A stretch of DNA of 64,000 nucleotides from Oceanospirillum maris DSM 6286 (GTDB lineage: Bacteria > Pseudomonadota > Gammaproteobacteria > Pseudomonadales > Halomonadaceae). The notes under the pieces were generated by a model. The model had not been told where the DNA came from. It saw only the letters and a program-made list of their open reading frames with translations, and made no database searches. This document shows positions 47,030 through 57,057 of the stretch, one piece after another (position 1 is the stretch's first letter; every line of letters starts with the position of its first letter). Where the stretch lies: contig NZ_AUGW01000007.1 in the NCBI RefSeq assembly GCF_000422865.1, positions 62,001 to 126,000 on the forward strand, in the 5' to 3' direction. A program made the position numbers and the translations under genes.

Positions 47030-48031
47030 ATGCGTATCGCTGTTTTTAGCGCCCAACCCTACGATAAACAGTTTTTAGAGCAGGAAAACCAAGAGACCGG
47101 TTTCCAGCTTAGCTATTTTGATCTACTGCTGAATGAAACCAATGCAGATCTATGTAAAGGCTTCGATGCGGTCTGCGTGTTTGTTAATGATGATTTAAGC
47201 CCTCCCGTGCTTACCAAGCTGAAAAACTTAGGTATACGGTTTATTGCGCTTCGCTGTGCCGGTTTTAATAACGTAGATTTGGTTGCGGCTAAAGCCTTGG
47301 GGGTTCCGGTTGTACGCGTTCCTGCTTATTCACCAGAAGCAGTGGCAGAGCATACCTTAGCGCTAATCTTAACCCTTAACCGCAAGACCCATCGCGCCTA
47401 CAACCGCGTACGGGAATCTAATTTCACACTGAATGGCTTGCTGGGTTTTAATCTGCACGGTAAAACCATTGGGCTTATCGGCACAGGCCAGATCGGCTTA
47501 GCAACGGCTAAAATCCTTAGCGGATTTGGCTGCAACCTTGTGGCCTACGACCCCTACCCCAGCGATGAATATTTAGCGTTAGGCGGCCAATATGCCACCT
47601 TAAACCATCTATATTCAGCCGCTGATATTATTAGCCTTCACTGCCCACTAACAGACGAAAGCCAGCATCTTATTAATACCGATTCACTCGCACAGATGAA
47701 GCAAGGCGTTATGCTGATTAATACCAGCCGAGGCGGTTTAGTCGATACTCAGGCTTTAATTCAAGGCCTGAAAAGCCGCAAAATACGGGCGCTAGGGTTA
47801 GATGTTTACGAGCAAGAAAGTCAGCTATTCTTCCATGACCATTCTGGTGAGATTATTGATGACGATATATTCGAGCGGCTACAGAGCTTCCCTAATGTGC
47901 TGGTTACAGGTCACCAGGGCTTCTTTACCGAAGAAGCTCTGTCTGAGATAGCACGGACTACCTTAGATAATATAACGTGTCTGAGTAACGCTCAGCCCTG
48001 CGAGAATGAGCTTACCCAGAATATTAGCTGA
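47030..48031 (+). CDS. ldhA: D-lactate dehydrogenase (2-hydroxyacid type)
   Basis: A 333-residue NAD-dependent enzyme reducing pyruvate to D-lactate. GTGQIGLATAKIL is the NAD site. Catalytic Arg is in NTSRGGLVDT, Glu lies in the LGLDVYEQE region and His in VLVTGHQGFFTEEAL. Fermentative LdhA length (about 330). Probably co-transcribed with the SirB2 gene. Confidence 0.92.
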   Translation: MRIAVFSAQPYDKQFLEQENQETGFQLSYFDLLLNETNADLCKGFDAVCVFVNDDLSPPVLTKLKNLGIRFIALRCAGFNNVDLVAAKALGVPVVRVPAYSPEAVAEHTLALILTLNRKTHRAYNRVRESNFTLNGLLGFNLHGKTIGLIGTGQIGLATAKILSGFGCNLVAYDPYPSDEYLALGGQYATLNHLYSAADIISLHCPLTDESQHLINTDSLAQMKQGVMLINTSRGGLVDTQALIQGLKSRKIRALGLDVYEQESQLFFHDHSGEIIDDDIFERLQSFPNVLVTGHQGFFTEEALSEIARTTLDNITCLSNAQPCENELTQNIS

Positions 48032-48043
48032 TCTGTCATTTAG

Positions 48044-48979
48044 CTAACCGAGCAGCCGCAACAACGTATTTGGCAGTAGCTGCAAAACAATCGGCAAGGT
48101 TATCATCGCTAATAGCGTTTGCGCGGTCGTGATCGCAGCCATAAGCGGTGCATGACCGCCAAGTTGTCGGGCTAGGATATAAGACGACGTGGCGGTTGGC
48201 ATCGCGGCAAATAACAGCAGTACGCCAATCTCTATCTCGCTTAACCCAACATAGTAGCCGATCAAAGTCGCCACCACGGGCATCACCATAAGCTTCAGTA
48301 AACTCGATGAGATTAGCGGCCATGAGGCTTCTTTTATGGCACTTAGGTTTAAAGCAAACCCCACGGCCAACAACCCCAACGGCAACGCGGCATTACTAAC
48401 GATACTAAAAGCAGCAGCACTCCAGCCCGGCAAACCAATACCGGTAACATTCAAGAGCATCCCCACAACACAGCCTACAATTAGCGGGTTTTTCACCAGT
48501 GCTTTTAACGTCGCAAGGATACCACTACCGCTTTGCCCAACATAAACCGCAAAAATACAGACACAGAAAACATTGATCAGTGGAATCATAATCGCCATGG
48601 CAACCGCAGCAGTGGTTAAACCTGATTCACCATAAAGAGCTTCTGCGGCGGCCAATACAACGTAGGTATTAAACCGTAACCCACCCTGATAAATAGACGT
48701 AAAAGCCGGCCCAGACTTAGTTAGCAAAGGCTTTAGAACAACGACTAATGTGGTCATCGCAACCAAGAGCAGAATAATCGCAAGGGCTATCTTATCCACA
48801 GCCACCTGATCAATCTTAGCGTTTGCCATCTTACTGACCAACATGGCAGGGAATAAAAAGAAGTAGGTGAAACGCTCAACCAAAGGCCAAAAATCCCCGC
48901 CAGGAAAGCGGACGAAATGGAACAGCGTACCCACCATAATCACCATAAATACGGGGACTAAAGCATCAAGAATCAACAT
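48044..48979 (-). CDS. AEC-family transporter (auxin efflux carrier-like)
   Basis: A 311-residue membrane protein of about ten helices. MLILDALVPVFMVIMVGTLFHFV at the N-terminus and the second-half LPLGLLAVGFALNLSAI and TATSSYILARQLGGHAPLMAAITTAQTLLAM motif are the AEC pattern. Bacterial members move small organic acids such as malonate or malate; substrate unknown here. Convergent with ldhA, 12 bases apart. Confidence 0.88.
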   Translation of the reverse strand: MLILDALVPVFMVIMVGTLFHFVRFPGGDFWPLVERFTYFFLFPAMLVSKMANAKIDQVAVDKIALAIILLLVAMTTLVVVLKPLLTKSGPAFTSIYQGGLRFNTYVVLAAAEALYGESGLTTAAVAMAIMIPLINVFCVCIFAVYVGQSGSGILATLKALVKNPLIVGCVVGMLLNVTGIGLPGWSAAAFSIVSNAALPLGLLAVGFALNLSAIKEASWPLISSSLLKLMVMPVVATLIGYYVGLSEIEIGVLLLFAAMPTATSSYILARQLGGHAPLMAAITTAQTLLAMITLPIVLQLLPNTLLRLLG

Positions 48980-49222
48980 ATCGACCTCTGGTAAAATTAA
49001 GCGCCTACCCTTACGGGCTTTTGATGTTCGCGCAGTCTACATAAGGGTTTGGCGAAGACCAAGCGGCCAAAACCTACACTCAGATAAGTGGCCGCCAAAC
49101 TTAAAGCATCCATTATTTGACACAGCGCATATCGTTAAAAAAATCTGCGGCAATTGGTCACACGGTTTTTATAACGTTTTTCGTTAGACTGGCGATAATT
49201 AAATGGGCAAAAATTGAGCATC

Positions 49223-49690
49223 ATGGCAGCAAAGCAACTCAAAATTCTCTGGACGCTAACCATAGCCTCCCTGTTGGTCATGCTGATCTATCTAGCCAGC
49301 CATCTTAATGCATTAATGGATGTTGATGAGAGCCAAGTGCCTGGCTGCACTATCGTTCAAGGGCGCTGCACCGTTACGCTTAATAGCGGTCAATCGGTAC
49401 AACTGTTGATATCACCGTGGCCCGTGATTGCCCTGAACCCTGTTGAATTTAGAATCACATCGGATCAGATGCGATTGTCATCGGCAACACTGGCACTCAC
49501 TGGTCGTAATATGTATATGGGCATTCACCAATACACGTTAAGCCCTAGGCCTAACATGGCAGGCATTGGCGTTAACGGTACAATTAGCGTGTGCACTGAA
49601 AAAATAATGCCCTGGCGCGGACGCGTTGAACTAGAAACGATGTCAGGCAGTGAGCAGCTTTGGTTTGATTTCGATGTACGCCAGTTTTGA
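49223..49690 (+). CDS. Hypothetical protein with N-terminal membrane helix
   Basis: A 155-residue protein with one helix (ILWTLTIASLLVMLIYLASHL) and a periplasmic beta-rich part with two cysteines six apart (CTIVQGRC) and a third at SVCTEK. It lies upstream of the SCO and PCuAC genes, so it may be part of copper or oxidase handling. Family not recognised. ATG preferred to the TTG three codons earlier. Confidence 0.6.
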   Translation: MAAKQLKILWTLTIASLLVMLIYLASHLNALMDVDESQVPGCTIVQGRCTVTLNSGQSVQLLISPWPVIALNPVEFRITSDQMRLSSATLALTGRNMYMGIHQYTLSPRPNMAGIGVNGTISVCTEKIMPWRGRVELETMSGSEQLWFDFDVRQF

Positions 49691-49830
49691 TGATCCATTA
49701 GCATTTTAAGAAAATAACGTTAATCGATCGCCACTTTTTTCTTTCTCGTTGAATGTCTTTAAGATGCTCAGTAAGCGTTATATTCAGCGCCTTTACTGAG
49801 ACTTCTATTCATACATCATGGAACATGATT

Positions 49831-50433
49831 ATGCTCAATCGTTTTAAAAAGCACTTTTTCAAAGCTTTTATCATGCTGCTACCTGTTGTTGCGCTTGTCG
49901 CTGGCATGGAAATGTATCAAAAATACCAAATGGAAACGTCCGCTAAAACGCTACAGCTTGGAGGCGACTTTACACTACAGTCCGCCAATGGCAGTTTCAC
50001 GCTGAGCCAGCACCCTGAAAAACTCAACGTGATCTATTTTGGCTATACCCAATGCCCCGATATCTGCCCAACATCGCTGTCGGTCATGGCTTTCGCGTTT
50101 AAGCAACTACCGCCAGAACAGTTAGATAAGCTGCAAGGTATCTTGATCAGTGTTGACCCTGAGCGAGACAGCCTTGAGCACCTGCAAAGCTACACCGCAT
50201 TTTTCCACCCACAGATTATTGGCCTAACCGATACCCCGGAGAAGATCCTAACCCTTTCCCGTCAATATGGCGCCTTCTACCAAAAAGCACAGATTGATAA
50301 CAGTGCCATGGGTTACACCATTGATCATACCTCTGTATTTTATATCACCAACAGTAAGGGTGAAGTTCTAGAGTCTGTTCCTCATTCAGCGTCGTCTGAT
50401 ACCTTACTGGCAGCGCTTAAGCGTCAACTCTAG
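49831..50433 (+). CDS. SCO1/SenC-family copper chaperone
   Basis: A 200-residue membrane-anchored thioredoxin-fold protein. N-terminal helix (FIMLLPVVALVAGMEMY), CuA-assembly motif YTQCPDICPTS (CxxxC) and the conserved His in IDHTSVFYI. Delivers copper to or reduces the CuA site of cytochrome oxidase. The start near MLNRF is chosen over upstream frames. Functions with the PCuAC gene that follows. Confidence 0.92.
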   Translation: MLNRFKKHFFKAFIMLLPVVALVAGMEMYQKYQMETSAKTLQLGGDFTLQSANGSFTLSQHPEKLNVIYFGYTQCPDICPTSLSVMAFAFKQLPPEQLDKLQGILISVDPERDSLEHLQSYTAFFHPQIIGLTDTPEKILTLSRQYGAFYQKAQIDNSAMGYTIDHTSVFYITNSKGEVLESVPHSASSDTLLAALKRQL

Positions 50434-50472
50434 TCATGAATATAGATCCAATAGCATAGAAATAAACCTAAT

Positions 50473-50524
50473 CTAACGATTAACCGTACCTAACAATTAA
50501 ACAATACCTAACAATTAACAGTAC
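50473..50524 (+). repeat. Short tandem repeats upstream of PCuAC gene
   Basis: Three units of 17-18 bases, CTAACGATTAACCGTAC, CTAACAATTAAACAATAC and CTAACAATTAACAGTAC, 26 bases before the chaperone start. May be chance or a regulatory array. Confidence 0.55.
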
Positions 50525-50550
50525 CTACTGAGAACAAAAAAGGAAATCCC

Positions 50551-51000
50551 ATGAAAAAATGGCTTACCGCACTCATCTTCGCCCTTATTACTCCATTAGC
50601 GATGGCTGCTACAAGCGTTGATGTGGTTCAACCTTATGCCCGTGCCGTACCGCCGGGACAAACAAACTCTGCTATTTTTATGCGTTTGAAAAATAACTCA
50701 GCGGTGCCTATTAGCTTGATCAACGCCAAAAGTGGCGTCGCTGAGGCGGTAGAACTACATACGCATACGATGGACCAAGGTGTTATGAAAATGCGCCAAG
50801 TTTCTGAGATTAAGATTGCGGGCAACGGTATGACTCACCTTAAACCAGGCGGCTACCACATCATGCTGATCGGCTTAAGACAAAACCTGTTTGAAGGTCA
50901 AAAAATCTCCGTAAAACTTTATTTCAGTAACGGGGAAATGTCCGTCGTTGAACTACCAGTTAAGAAAGTCATGGTAGGTATGAAGAAAATGTCGCACTAA
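50551..51000 (+). CDS. PCuAC-family periplasmic copper chaperone
   Basis: A 149-residue secreted protein. Signal peptide LTALIFALITPLAMA, then copper-site pattern with His/Met: VELHTHTMDQGVMKMRQVSEIKI and LKPGGYHIMLIGL. Delivers Cu(I) for CuA assembly with SCO. Ends before a strong terminator. Confidence 0.92.
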   Translation: MKKWLTALIFALITPLAMAATSVDVVQPYARAVPPGQTNSAIFMRLKNNSAVPISLINAKSGVAEAVELHTHTMDQGVMKMRQVSEIKIAGNGMTHLKPGGYHIMLIGLRQNLFEGQKISVKLYFSNGEMSVVELPVKKVMVGMKKMSH

Positions 51001-51051
51001 ATCTTCCATGCAGTAACACTTATTTAACGGACTATTCCAAAGAACAGCGCC

Positions 51052-51093
51052 AAAAAAAACGGCTTATAGAGTGAATCTATAAGCCGTTTTTTT
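51052..51093. terminator. Bidirectional terminator between PCuAC and PII genes
   Basis: AAACGGCTTATAGA GTGAA TCTATAAGCCGTTTTTTT, perfect 11-bp stem with A/T runs. Confidence 0.88.
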
Positions 51094-51120
51094 ATACTAA
51101 ATATAGACTAGACGCATCAA

Positions 51121-51624
<504 letters not shown>

Positions 51625-51721
51625 TTACTATTTTTATCTTTAGCTTTTTATAATTATTAAGATCGAACTCTTATTTTTAGTTTAGGGTTTGCATCAGAAT
51701 ACGTTTTTTTTGGGCTAAGGC

Positions 51722-52966
51722 TTACTTACCACCGGTGAATTCTGGGTAAGCTTCTAGGCCACACTCAGAGATATCAACACCTTCGTATTCTTCTTCTTCA
51801 GTCACTCGAATACCAATCACGGCTTTCAAGATACCCCATACCACTAAGCTTGCGACAAATACCCAGCCGAAGATTGAGATAATACCTAGCAGCTGTGCAG
51901 AGAAGGTTGCATCAGCATTTGATAGAGGTACTGCAAGTAGACCCCAGATGCCCACAACACCGTGAACAGAGATCGCACCAACAGGATCATCAATACGCAG
52001 CTTGTCTAAAGTGATGATAGCGAACACAACCAACAGACCACCAGCCGCGCCAATTAGCGTTGAAGCAAAAGCAGTTGGCGATAGAGGATCAGCAGTGATA
52101 GCCACTAGGCCAGCCAGAGCACCGTTAAGCACCATAGTCAGATCCGCTTTGCGGAACCATAGTCGAGCAAGGATCAGCGCAGCAATCGCACCACCCGCTG
52201 CAGCAGCATTGGTATTAACAAAAACCTGTGCAACCGCATTCGCTTCACCAATATCAGACAGCTTCAGTTCTGAACCACCGTTGAAACCGAACCAACCCAT
52301 CCAAAGGATAAAAGTACCTAGCGTTGCCAGAGGCATATTGCTACCTGGAATCGCATTAACTTGACCATTAGGACCGTACTTACCTTTACGAGCACCCAGC
52401 AATAGAACACCCGCTAGCGCCGCAGCAGCACCGGCCATATGAACGATGCCAGAACCTGCAAAGTCAGAGAAACCTGCTTCGCTTAGGAAACCACCACCCC
52501 AAGTCCAGTAACCAGATACAGGGTAGATAAAACCTGTCATGACAACGGCAAAGGCTAAGAAAGCCCATAGCTTCATACGCTCAGCAACCGCACCAGATAC
52601 GATAGACATCGACGTCGCTACGAAAACAACCTGGAAGAAGAAGTCTGAACGCGCCGAGTAGTAAGTATCACCACCGCTCGCCAGAACCGCATCCGTCGCG
52701 TTTTCATCACCGATTAAGAAGCCAAGGTTTGGCAAAATGCCGCCCGCGTCGCTGCTGTACATAATGAAGTAACCGCAAATCAGGTACATCGTACAAGCAA
52801 TCGCATAAAGCGCGATATTCTTGGTAAGGATCTCAGTCGTATTTTTGGCGCGTACCAGTCCAGCTTCTAGCATGGCAAAACCTGCCGCCATCCACATCAC
52901 CAGCGCACCACAAATTAGAAAGTAGAAGGTGTCAATTGCGTACTTGACCTGTACTAAATCTTCCAT
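51722..52966 (-). CDS. amtB: Ammonium transporter
   Basis: A 414-residue membrane channel of about eleven helices. Motifs include AGFAMLEAGLVRAKN, DFAGSGIVHMAGA, GWFGFNGGSELKL and SVHGVVGIWGLLAV. There is no evident signal peptide. PII binding at the pore is expected from the neighbouring glnK. In an operon with the upstream glnK (46-base gap). Confidence 0.96.
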   Translation of the reverse strand: MEDLVQVKYAIDTFYFLICGALVMWMAAGFAMLEAGLVRAKNTTEILTKNIALYAIACTMYLICGYFIMYSSDAGGILPNLGFLIGDENATDAVLASGGDTYYSARSDFFFQVVFVATSMSIVSGAVAERMKLWAFLAFAVVMTGFIYPVSGYWTWGGGFLSEAGFSDFAGSGIVHMAGAAAALAGVLLLGARKGKYGPNGQVNAIPGSNMPLATLGTFILWMGWFGFNGGSELKLSDIGEANAVAQVFVNTNAAAAGGAIAALILARLWFRKADLTMVLNGALAGLVAITADPLSPTAFASTLIGAAGGLLVVFAIITLDKLRIDDPVGAISVHGVVGIWGLLAVPLSNADATFSAQLLGIISIFGWVFVASLVVWGILKAVIGIRVTEEEEYEGVDISECGLEAYPEFTGGK

Positions 52967-53011
52967 AGGAAGGCCCTCCGAAGGCTTAATTCTTTTTAGC
53001 TAAATTGCGGC

Positions 53012-53371
<360 letters not shown>

Positions 53372-53482
53372 TTAATCGTGCTTATCAGTTAGAATTATTT
53401 CCCTAAATTCAGCGGCTTTTAATCAGTGCATCGCACACTTATCTTATTTGTGCATGCTTACTCGCCAACATGACTAGGGTTT

Positions 53483-53498
53483 TGCACAGGTCATGCCA
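53483..53498 (-). promoter_or_regulatory. Sigma-54 promoter of glnK-amtB
   Basis: On the minus strand TGGCATGACCTGTGCA: GG and GC at exact spacing, 14 of 16 bases as in TGGCACGNNNNTTGCA. It is 133 bases upstream of the glnK start. Confidence 0.85.
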
Positions 53499-53616
53499 AT
53501 TAGCAAAATTCTTTATTTTTCATGCATCTGCAAGGTAATCCAACTGTTTCACGACGATAAAACACCACTAAACAGAAAATTCAATGCACCGACAAAATCC
53601 TCAGCCTATACCTTGG

Positions 53617-53631
53617 GCACCATTTTGGTGC
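53617..53631. promoter_or_regulatory. NtrC-type binding site
   Basis: GCACCATTTTGGTGC is a perfect inverted repeat matching the NtrC box GCACCNNNNNGGTGC. It lies about 120 bases upstream of the sigma-54 promoter, as expected for an enhancer. Confidence 0.8.
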
Positions 53632-53721
53632 ATAGGGCAGGTATATTAAAAATACACTGAATAAACTCATGGAAGGTAAGAAGTAAAAAGATAGAGGGCG
53701 ATAAAGAAATAAGGAAAAACT

Positions 53722-55109
53722 CTACAGAAAACTCTTTCTATCAAGATTGTGCTTCTTCAGAAGTTCGTTAAAAGTCCGTCGTGGAAGTTTTAGTTCATCA
53801 AGTATCGGTTGCACCTGCCCTTTATGGCGGCTCAGCGCATTTTCCAATAAGTTACGCTCAAAACTTTGCATCTGTTGCGATAAACTGTGTGTTATTTCTG
53901 ACGAGCAACCTTGTTTTAGCAGCTCAGCCACAGAAAGTTTTTGACCCATTCGGCCAAAAGCAAAACGTTTAGCCGTATAGCCGTATTTTTCAGCTCACGT
54001 ACATTTCCTTGCCACCGGTGCTGGATTAAAGCTTTTAGATCGTCAAGGTCAGCACTGTAAACATCTCGCTCATAAGTAAGACCTACTTCCTGTACAAAGG
54101 CATCAAAAAGTTGTGGAATATCTTCCCGCCGCTCCCTTAATGGTGGGATATGTATCTCAGCAACATTCAGCCGGAAATAAAGGTCTTCCCGAAACAGTCC
54201 CGCATCTGAAGCAACCAGAAGATCTGTTTTAGTTGCAGCAATCAAACGAAAATCCAGATCAATCTGTCGATTGGACCCCAACCGTTCAACTTTCATCTCC
54301 TGTAATACCCGAAGCAACTTTACCTGTAACGTTATCGGCATCGCTTCTATTTCATCGAGTAAGACAGTACCACCACTGGCAAATTCTAACTTGCCAGTAT
54401 GTTGACGATCCGCTCCAGTAAAAGCTCCTTTTTCAAAACCAAATACCTCACTCTCGAAAAGATGCTCTGGCATTGCCGCACAATTAAGAGCAACGAAGGG
54501 TGCTTTCTGACGACAGCTTAACTGATGCAAACAGTGGGCAACTTGCTCTTTACCGCTACCTGTTTCTCCATAGATAAGGACATTCACTGGAAGGTCAGCC
54601 AAATCGCGCACCATATCTCGCAGTTGTTGCATCGGTGCACTTTTTCCTAGTAGATAAACATCGGCAATGTCAGAGGCCTTAGCCTGCTTTCGTAGCGCTC
54701 GGTTATCCAATACTAACGAACGCTGCACCAATGCATGTTCAACCATGCGGATAAAGTGATCGGGATTAAAAGGCTTTTGCTGAAAATCAAAAGCTCCCTT
54801 ATGCATTGCAGTAACGGCTGTATCAATATCCCCATGGCCGGTAAGCAAAATAACAGGCAACTCTGGATCTAGAGACAAAGCACGATCCATTAGTTCTAAT
54901 CCCGAAGTCTTAGGCATTTTTATATCTGTCACCAAAATGCCATTAAAATCTGGCTTTAAGTGCCGAAGAGCTTCTTCAGCATCGGTGCAGGTAATAACGT
55001 TTAAGTCTTCTAATTGTAAACACTGCTCCGCAGATAAGCGCATACTCTCCTCATCATCAACAAAGAGTACTATCAGTTCACGCCAATGCTCTAAGGTCTG
55101 ATGAGCCAT
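53722..55109 (-). pseudogene. dctD: DctD-type sigma-54 response regulator, frameshifted
   Basis: Two frames together encode a DctD-like regulator. The first (55109 to 53916) has receiver (GILVTDIKMPKTSG), AAA+ domain with GETGSGKE and GAFTGAD, and ends out of frame in NVLLLAEWVKNFLWLSC. The second (53949 to 53722) holds the Fis-type HTH (LLENALSRHKGQVQPILDELKLPRRTFNELLKKH). The 8-bp repeat at 53971-53986 is the cause: total span minus 8 is 1380 bases, giving a continuous 459-residue protein reading ELKNTAKRFAFGRMGQ. As it stands, the DNA-binding domain is lost. Confidence 0.9.
53971..53986. repeat. 8-bp tandem duplication causing dctD frameshift
   Basis: AGCCGTAT twice in tandem (coding strand ATACGGCTATACGGCT). 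Removal of one copy restores the reading frame and the family sequence NTAKRFAFG. Confidence 0.93.
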
Positions 55110-55144
55110 AGCTTTCTCCTAAATAATCCTTCTCAATCAAACAG

Positions 55145-56989
55145 CTACTGTCGACTACTATCTAGCGCAGGTAACTGAACACAAATTTCTGCCCCAGAAT
55201 CATTACGGGCATGAATTTTTCCGTTATGTTCCATCAAGATACCGTAAACAATAGATAAGCCTAACCCCATCCCTTCACCCAGTTCTTTAGTCGTAAAGAA
55301 GGGGTCAAAAATAGATTCAAGAATCTGATCATCAAATCCTGGGCCATTATCATGAATACTGATAACTACAAGACTTTTACTCTGGCTAAGCTTTATCTGG
55401 ATAACTTTATTCGCTTGCTCTGAACTAACCAGAGCTTGAACCCCATTACTCAGCAAATTAACAAATACCTGCTCTAAGCGAACGGGATCACCCAATACAA
55501 AAACTGCTTGTTGGGAACCCAGTAGTTCAATATGCACTTGATCCCGTTGGCTCATATGTTCAACCAGCTGTAATGCGCTTTGTATACACTCGACAAGATC
55601 TACCGGCTCTCGGCGCTTTTCACTTTTGCGAGCAAAGGTTTTTAAATGGTTAATAATTTCACCCATTCGCGTTGTTAAGCCGTATATTCGGGAGAAGCTT
55701 TCCTGAGCGGCACTGTAACGCTCACGGTCTAATAGTTTTTCACCATTACGAGCAAAGGTTTGTATCGCTGATAGGGGCTGGTTTAGCTCATGAGTAATAC
55801 CCGCAGACATCTGTCCTAATGCTGCAAGTTTACTATTTTGAATCAAATCATCTTGAGCACGCCGAAGAGCTTCGTGAGCCTTCTGTCTTTCGATAACTTC
55901 ATAAGTCAACCGCTGATTACTTTTTGATAGCTCTTGAGTTCGAGCTTCTACTCGCTGCTCAAGTAGATCGTGTGCTTCTTGAAGACGGTCAGCAACTCGT
56001 CGTCGCTTTAACATCACATAGCCTAATAACCCGACAAAAGCGGATAGTAATATGCCGAGAAAAAAAGCGTTAATTGCCGACTCTCTGGCTGGTTGAGAGC
56101 TGGCCATAATGTGTAGTTTCCAAGGGCTATTAGGCAAGGCCTGATCCTGCCATAAGTAATACCGAGCACTGCGGACATTCTCTCTAATATGCACTAATCG
56201 ATATTCTAAATAATTTGAATATTGAGTAATCGGTAATGACTTAATGTTGAAGTCTAAATATTTGCGATCTGCTTTCAAACGCTTCTGCTGCAAGGAGGTC
56301 AAACTGGATACCGCATTAAAGCGCCAACCAGCCTCATTACTACTAAAAATGATGCCGTTATCATCAGTTAAAAAAACCTTCTCAGCTCCCTGCTCAGCCC
56401 ACAACTTCTCCAAGGGACGCATACTTACCTTGACAACAACAACACCAGCAATGCTATCGTTGATATAGACAGGACTAGATAAGAAGAGTCCAGAAATACC
56501 TGTAGTAGCGCCAATAGCAAAGAAAATACTAGGCTTGCCTTGCAAAGCATCTTGGAAATAAGGTCTATAGTGATAGTTCTGACCAAGATAACTGGTTTCA
56601 TCATTCCAATTACTGGTGGCAATCGTCGTTCCTGCTAAGTTCATCAAATAAATATTAAGTGCATCAGTCCCTTCACTCAGAGTCTCAAGATGGCTATTTA
56701 ATGCTTGCCCTTCAGCCCTAAATTCTGAATTAAATAGAAACGATAGCACCTGATCATCTTTAGATAGCATAAGCGGAAGATAGGCATGTCGCTTTAGTTC
56801 ACTAAGTACTACTTTTTTATAGAGATTAAGCTTGAAGTGGCTTTCCCGTTCCAACTGAGCTAAAGAGTTACGATAAGTGCAATCGGTTGCCACACCCGTC
56901 ATAAGAAAGCTTAATAACAACATTGGCGCCAGCACAACAATATACCTAAGCTGGCCACCCTTAGCTGAACGAATAACAGAGTTATGCAC
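55145..56989 (-). CDS. dctB: DctB-type sensor histidine kinase
   Basis: A 614-residue kinase. Helix 1 YIVVLAPMLLLSFLMTGVA, periplasmic double-PAS/Cache sensor (to about 310) with YHYRPYFQDALQGKPS, helix 2 AFFLGILLSAFVGLLGYVML, coiled coil, HisKA GITHELNQPLSAIQTFARNG and HATPase (DNGPGF, GMGLGLSIVYG). Start GTG at 56989 has GAGG upstream; the frame is open to a TTG at 57046. Partner of the adjacent dctD, controlling the TRAP genes. Confidence 0.9.
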   Translation of the reverse strand: MHNSVIRSAKGGQLRYIVVLAPMLLLSFLMTGVATDCTYRNSLAQLERESHFKLNLYKKVVLSELKRHAYLPLMLSKDDQVLSFLFNSEFRAEGQALNSHLETLSEGTDALNIYLMNLAGTTIATSNWNDETSYLGQNYHYRPYFQDALQGKPSIFFAIGATTGISGLFLSSPVYINDSIAGVVVVKVSMRPLEKLWAEQGAEKVFLTDDNGIIFSSNEAGWRFNAVSSLTSLQQKRLKADRKYLDFNIKSLPITQYSNYLEYRLVHIRENVRSARYYLWQDQALPNSPWKLHIMASSQPARESAINAFFLGILLSAFVGLLGYVMLKRRRVADRLQEAHDLLEQRVEARTQELSKSNQRLTYEVIERQKAHEALRRAQDDLIQNSKLAALGQMSAGITHELNQPLSAIQTFARNGEKLLDRERYSAAQESFSRIYGLTTRMGEIINHLKTFARKSEKRREPVDLVECIQSALQLVEHMSQRDQVHIELLGSQQAVFVLGDPVRLEQVFVNLLSNGVQALVSSEQANKVIQIKLSQSKSLVVISIHDNGPGFDDQILESIFDPFFTTKELGEGMGLGLSIVYGILMEHNGKIHARNDSGAEICVQLPALDSSRQ

Positions 56990-57057
56990 GGTGCAGACCT
57001 CAAGGGCCAATGAAAAAGCAGTGCAGGCAATAAATATCACCTGCAACTGAATCTTTG

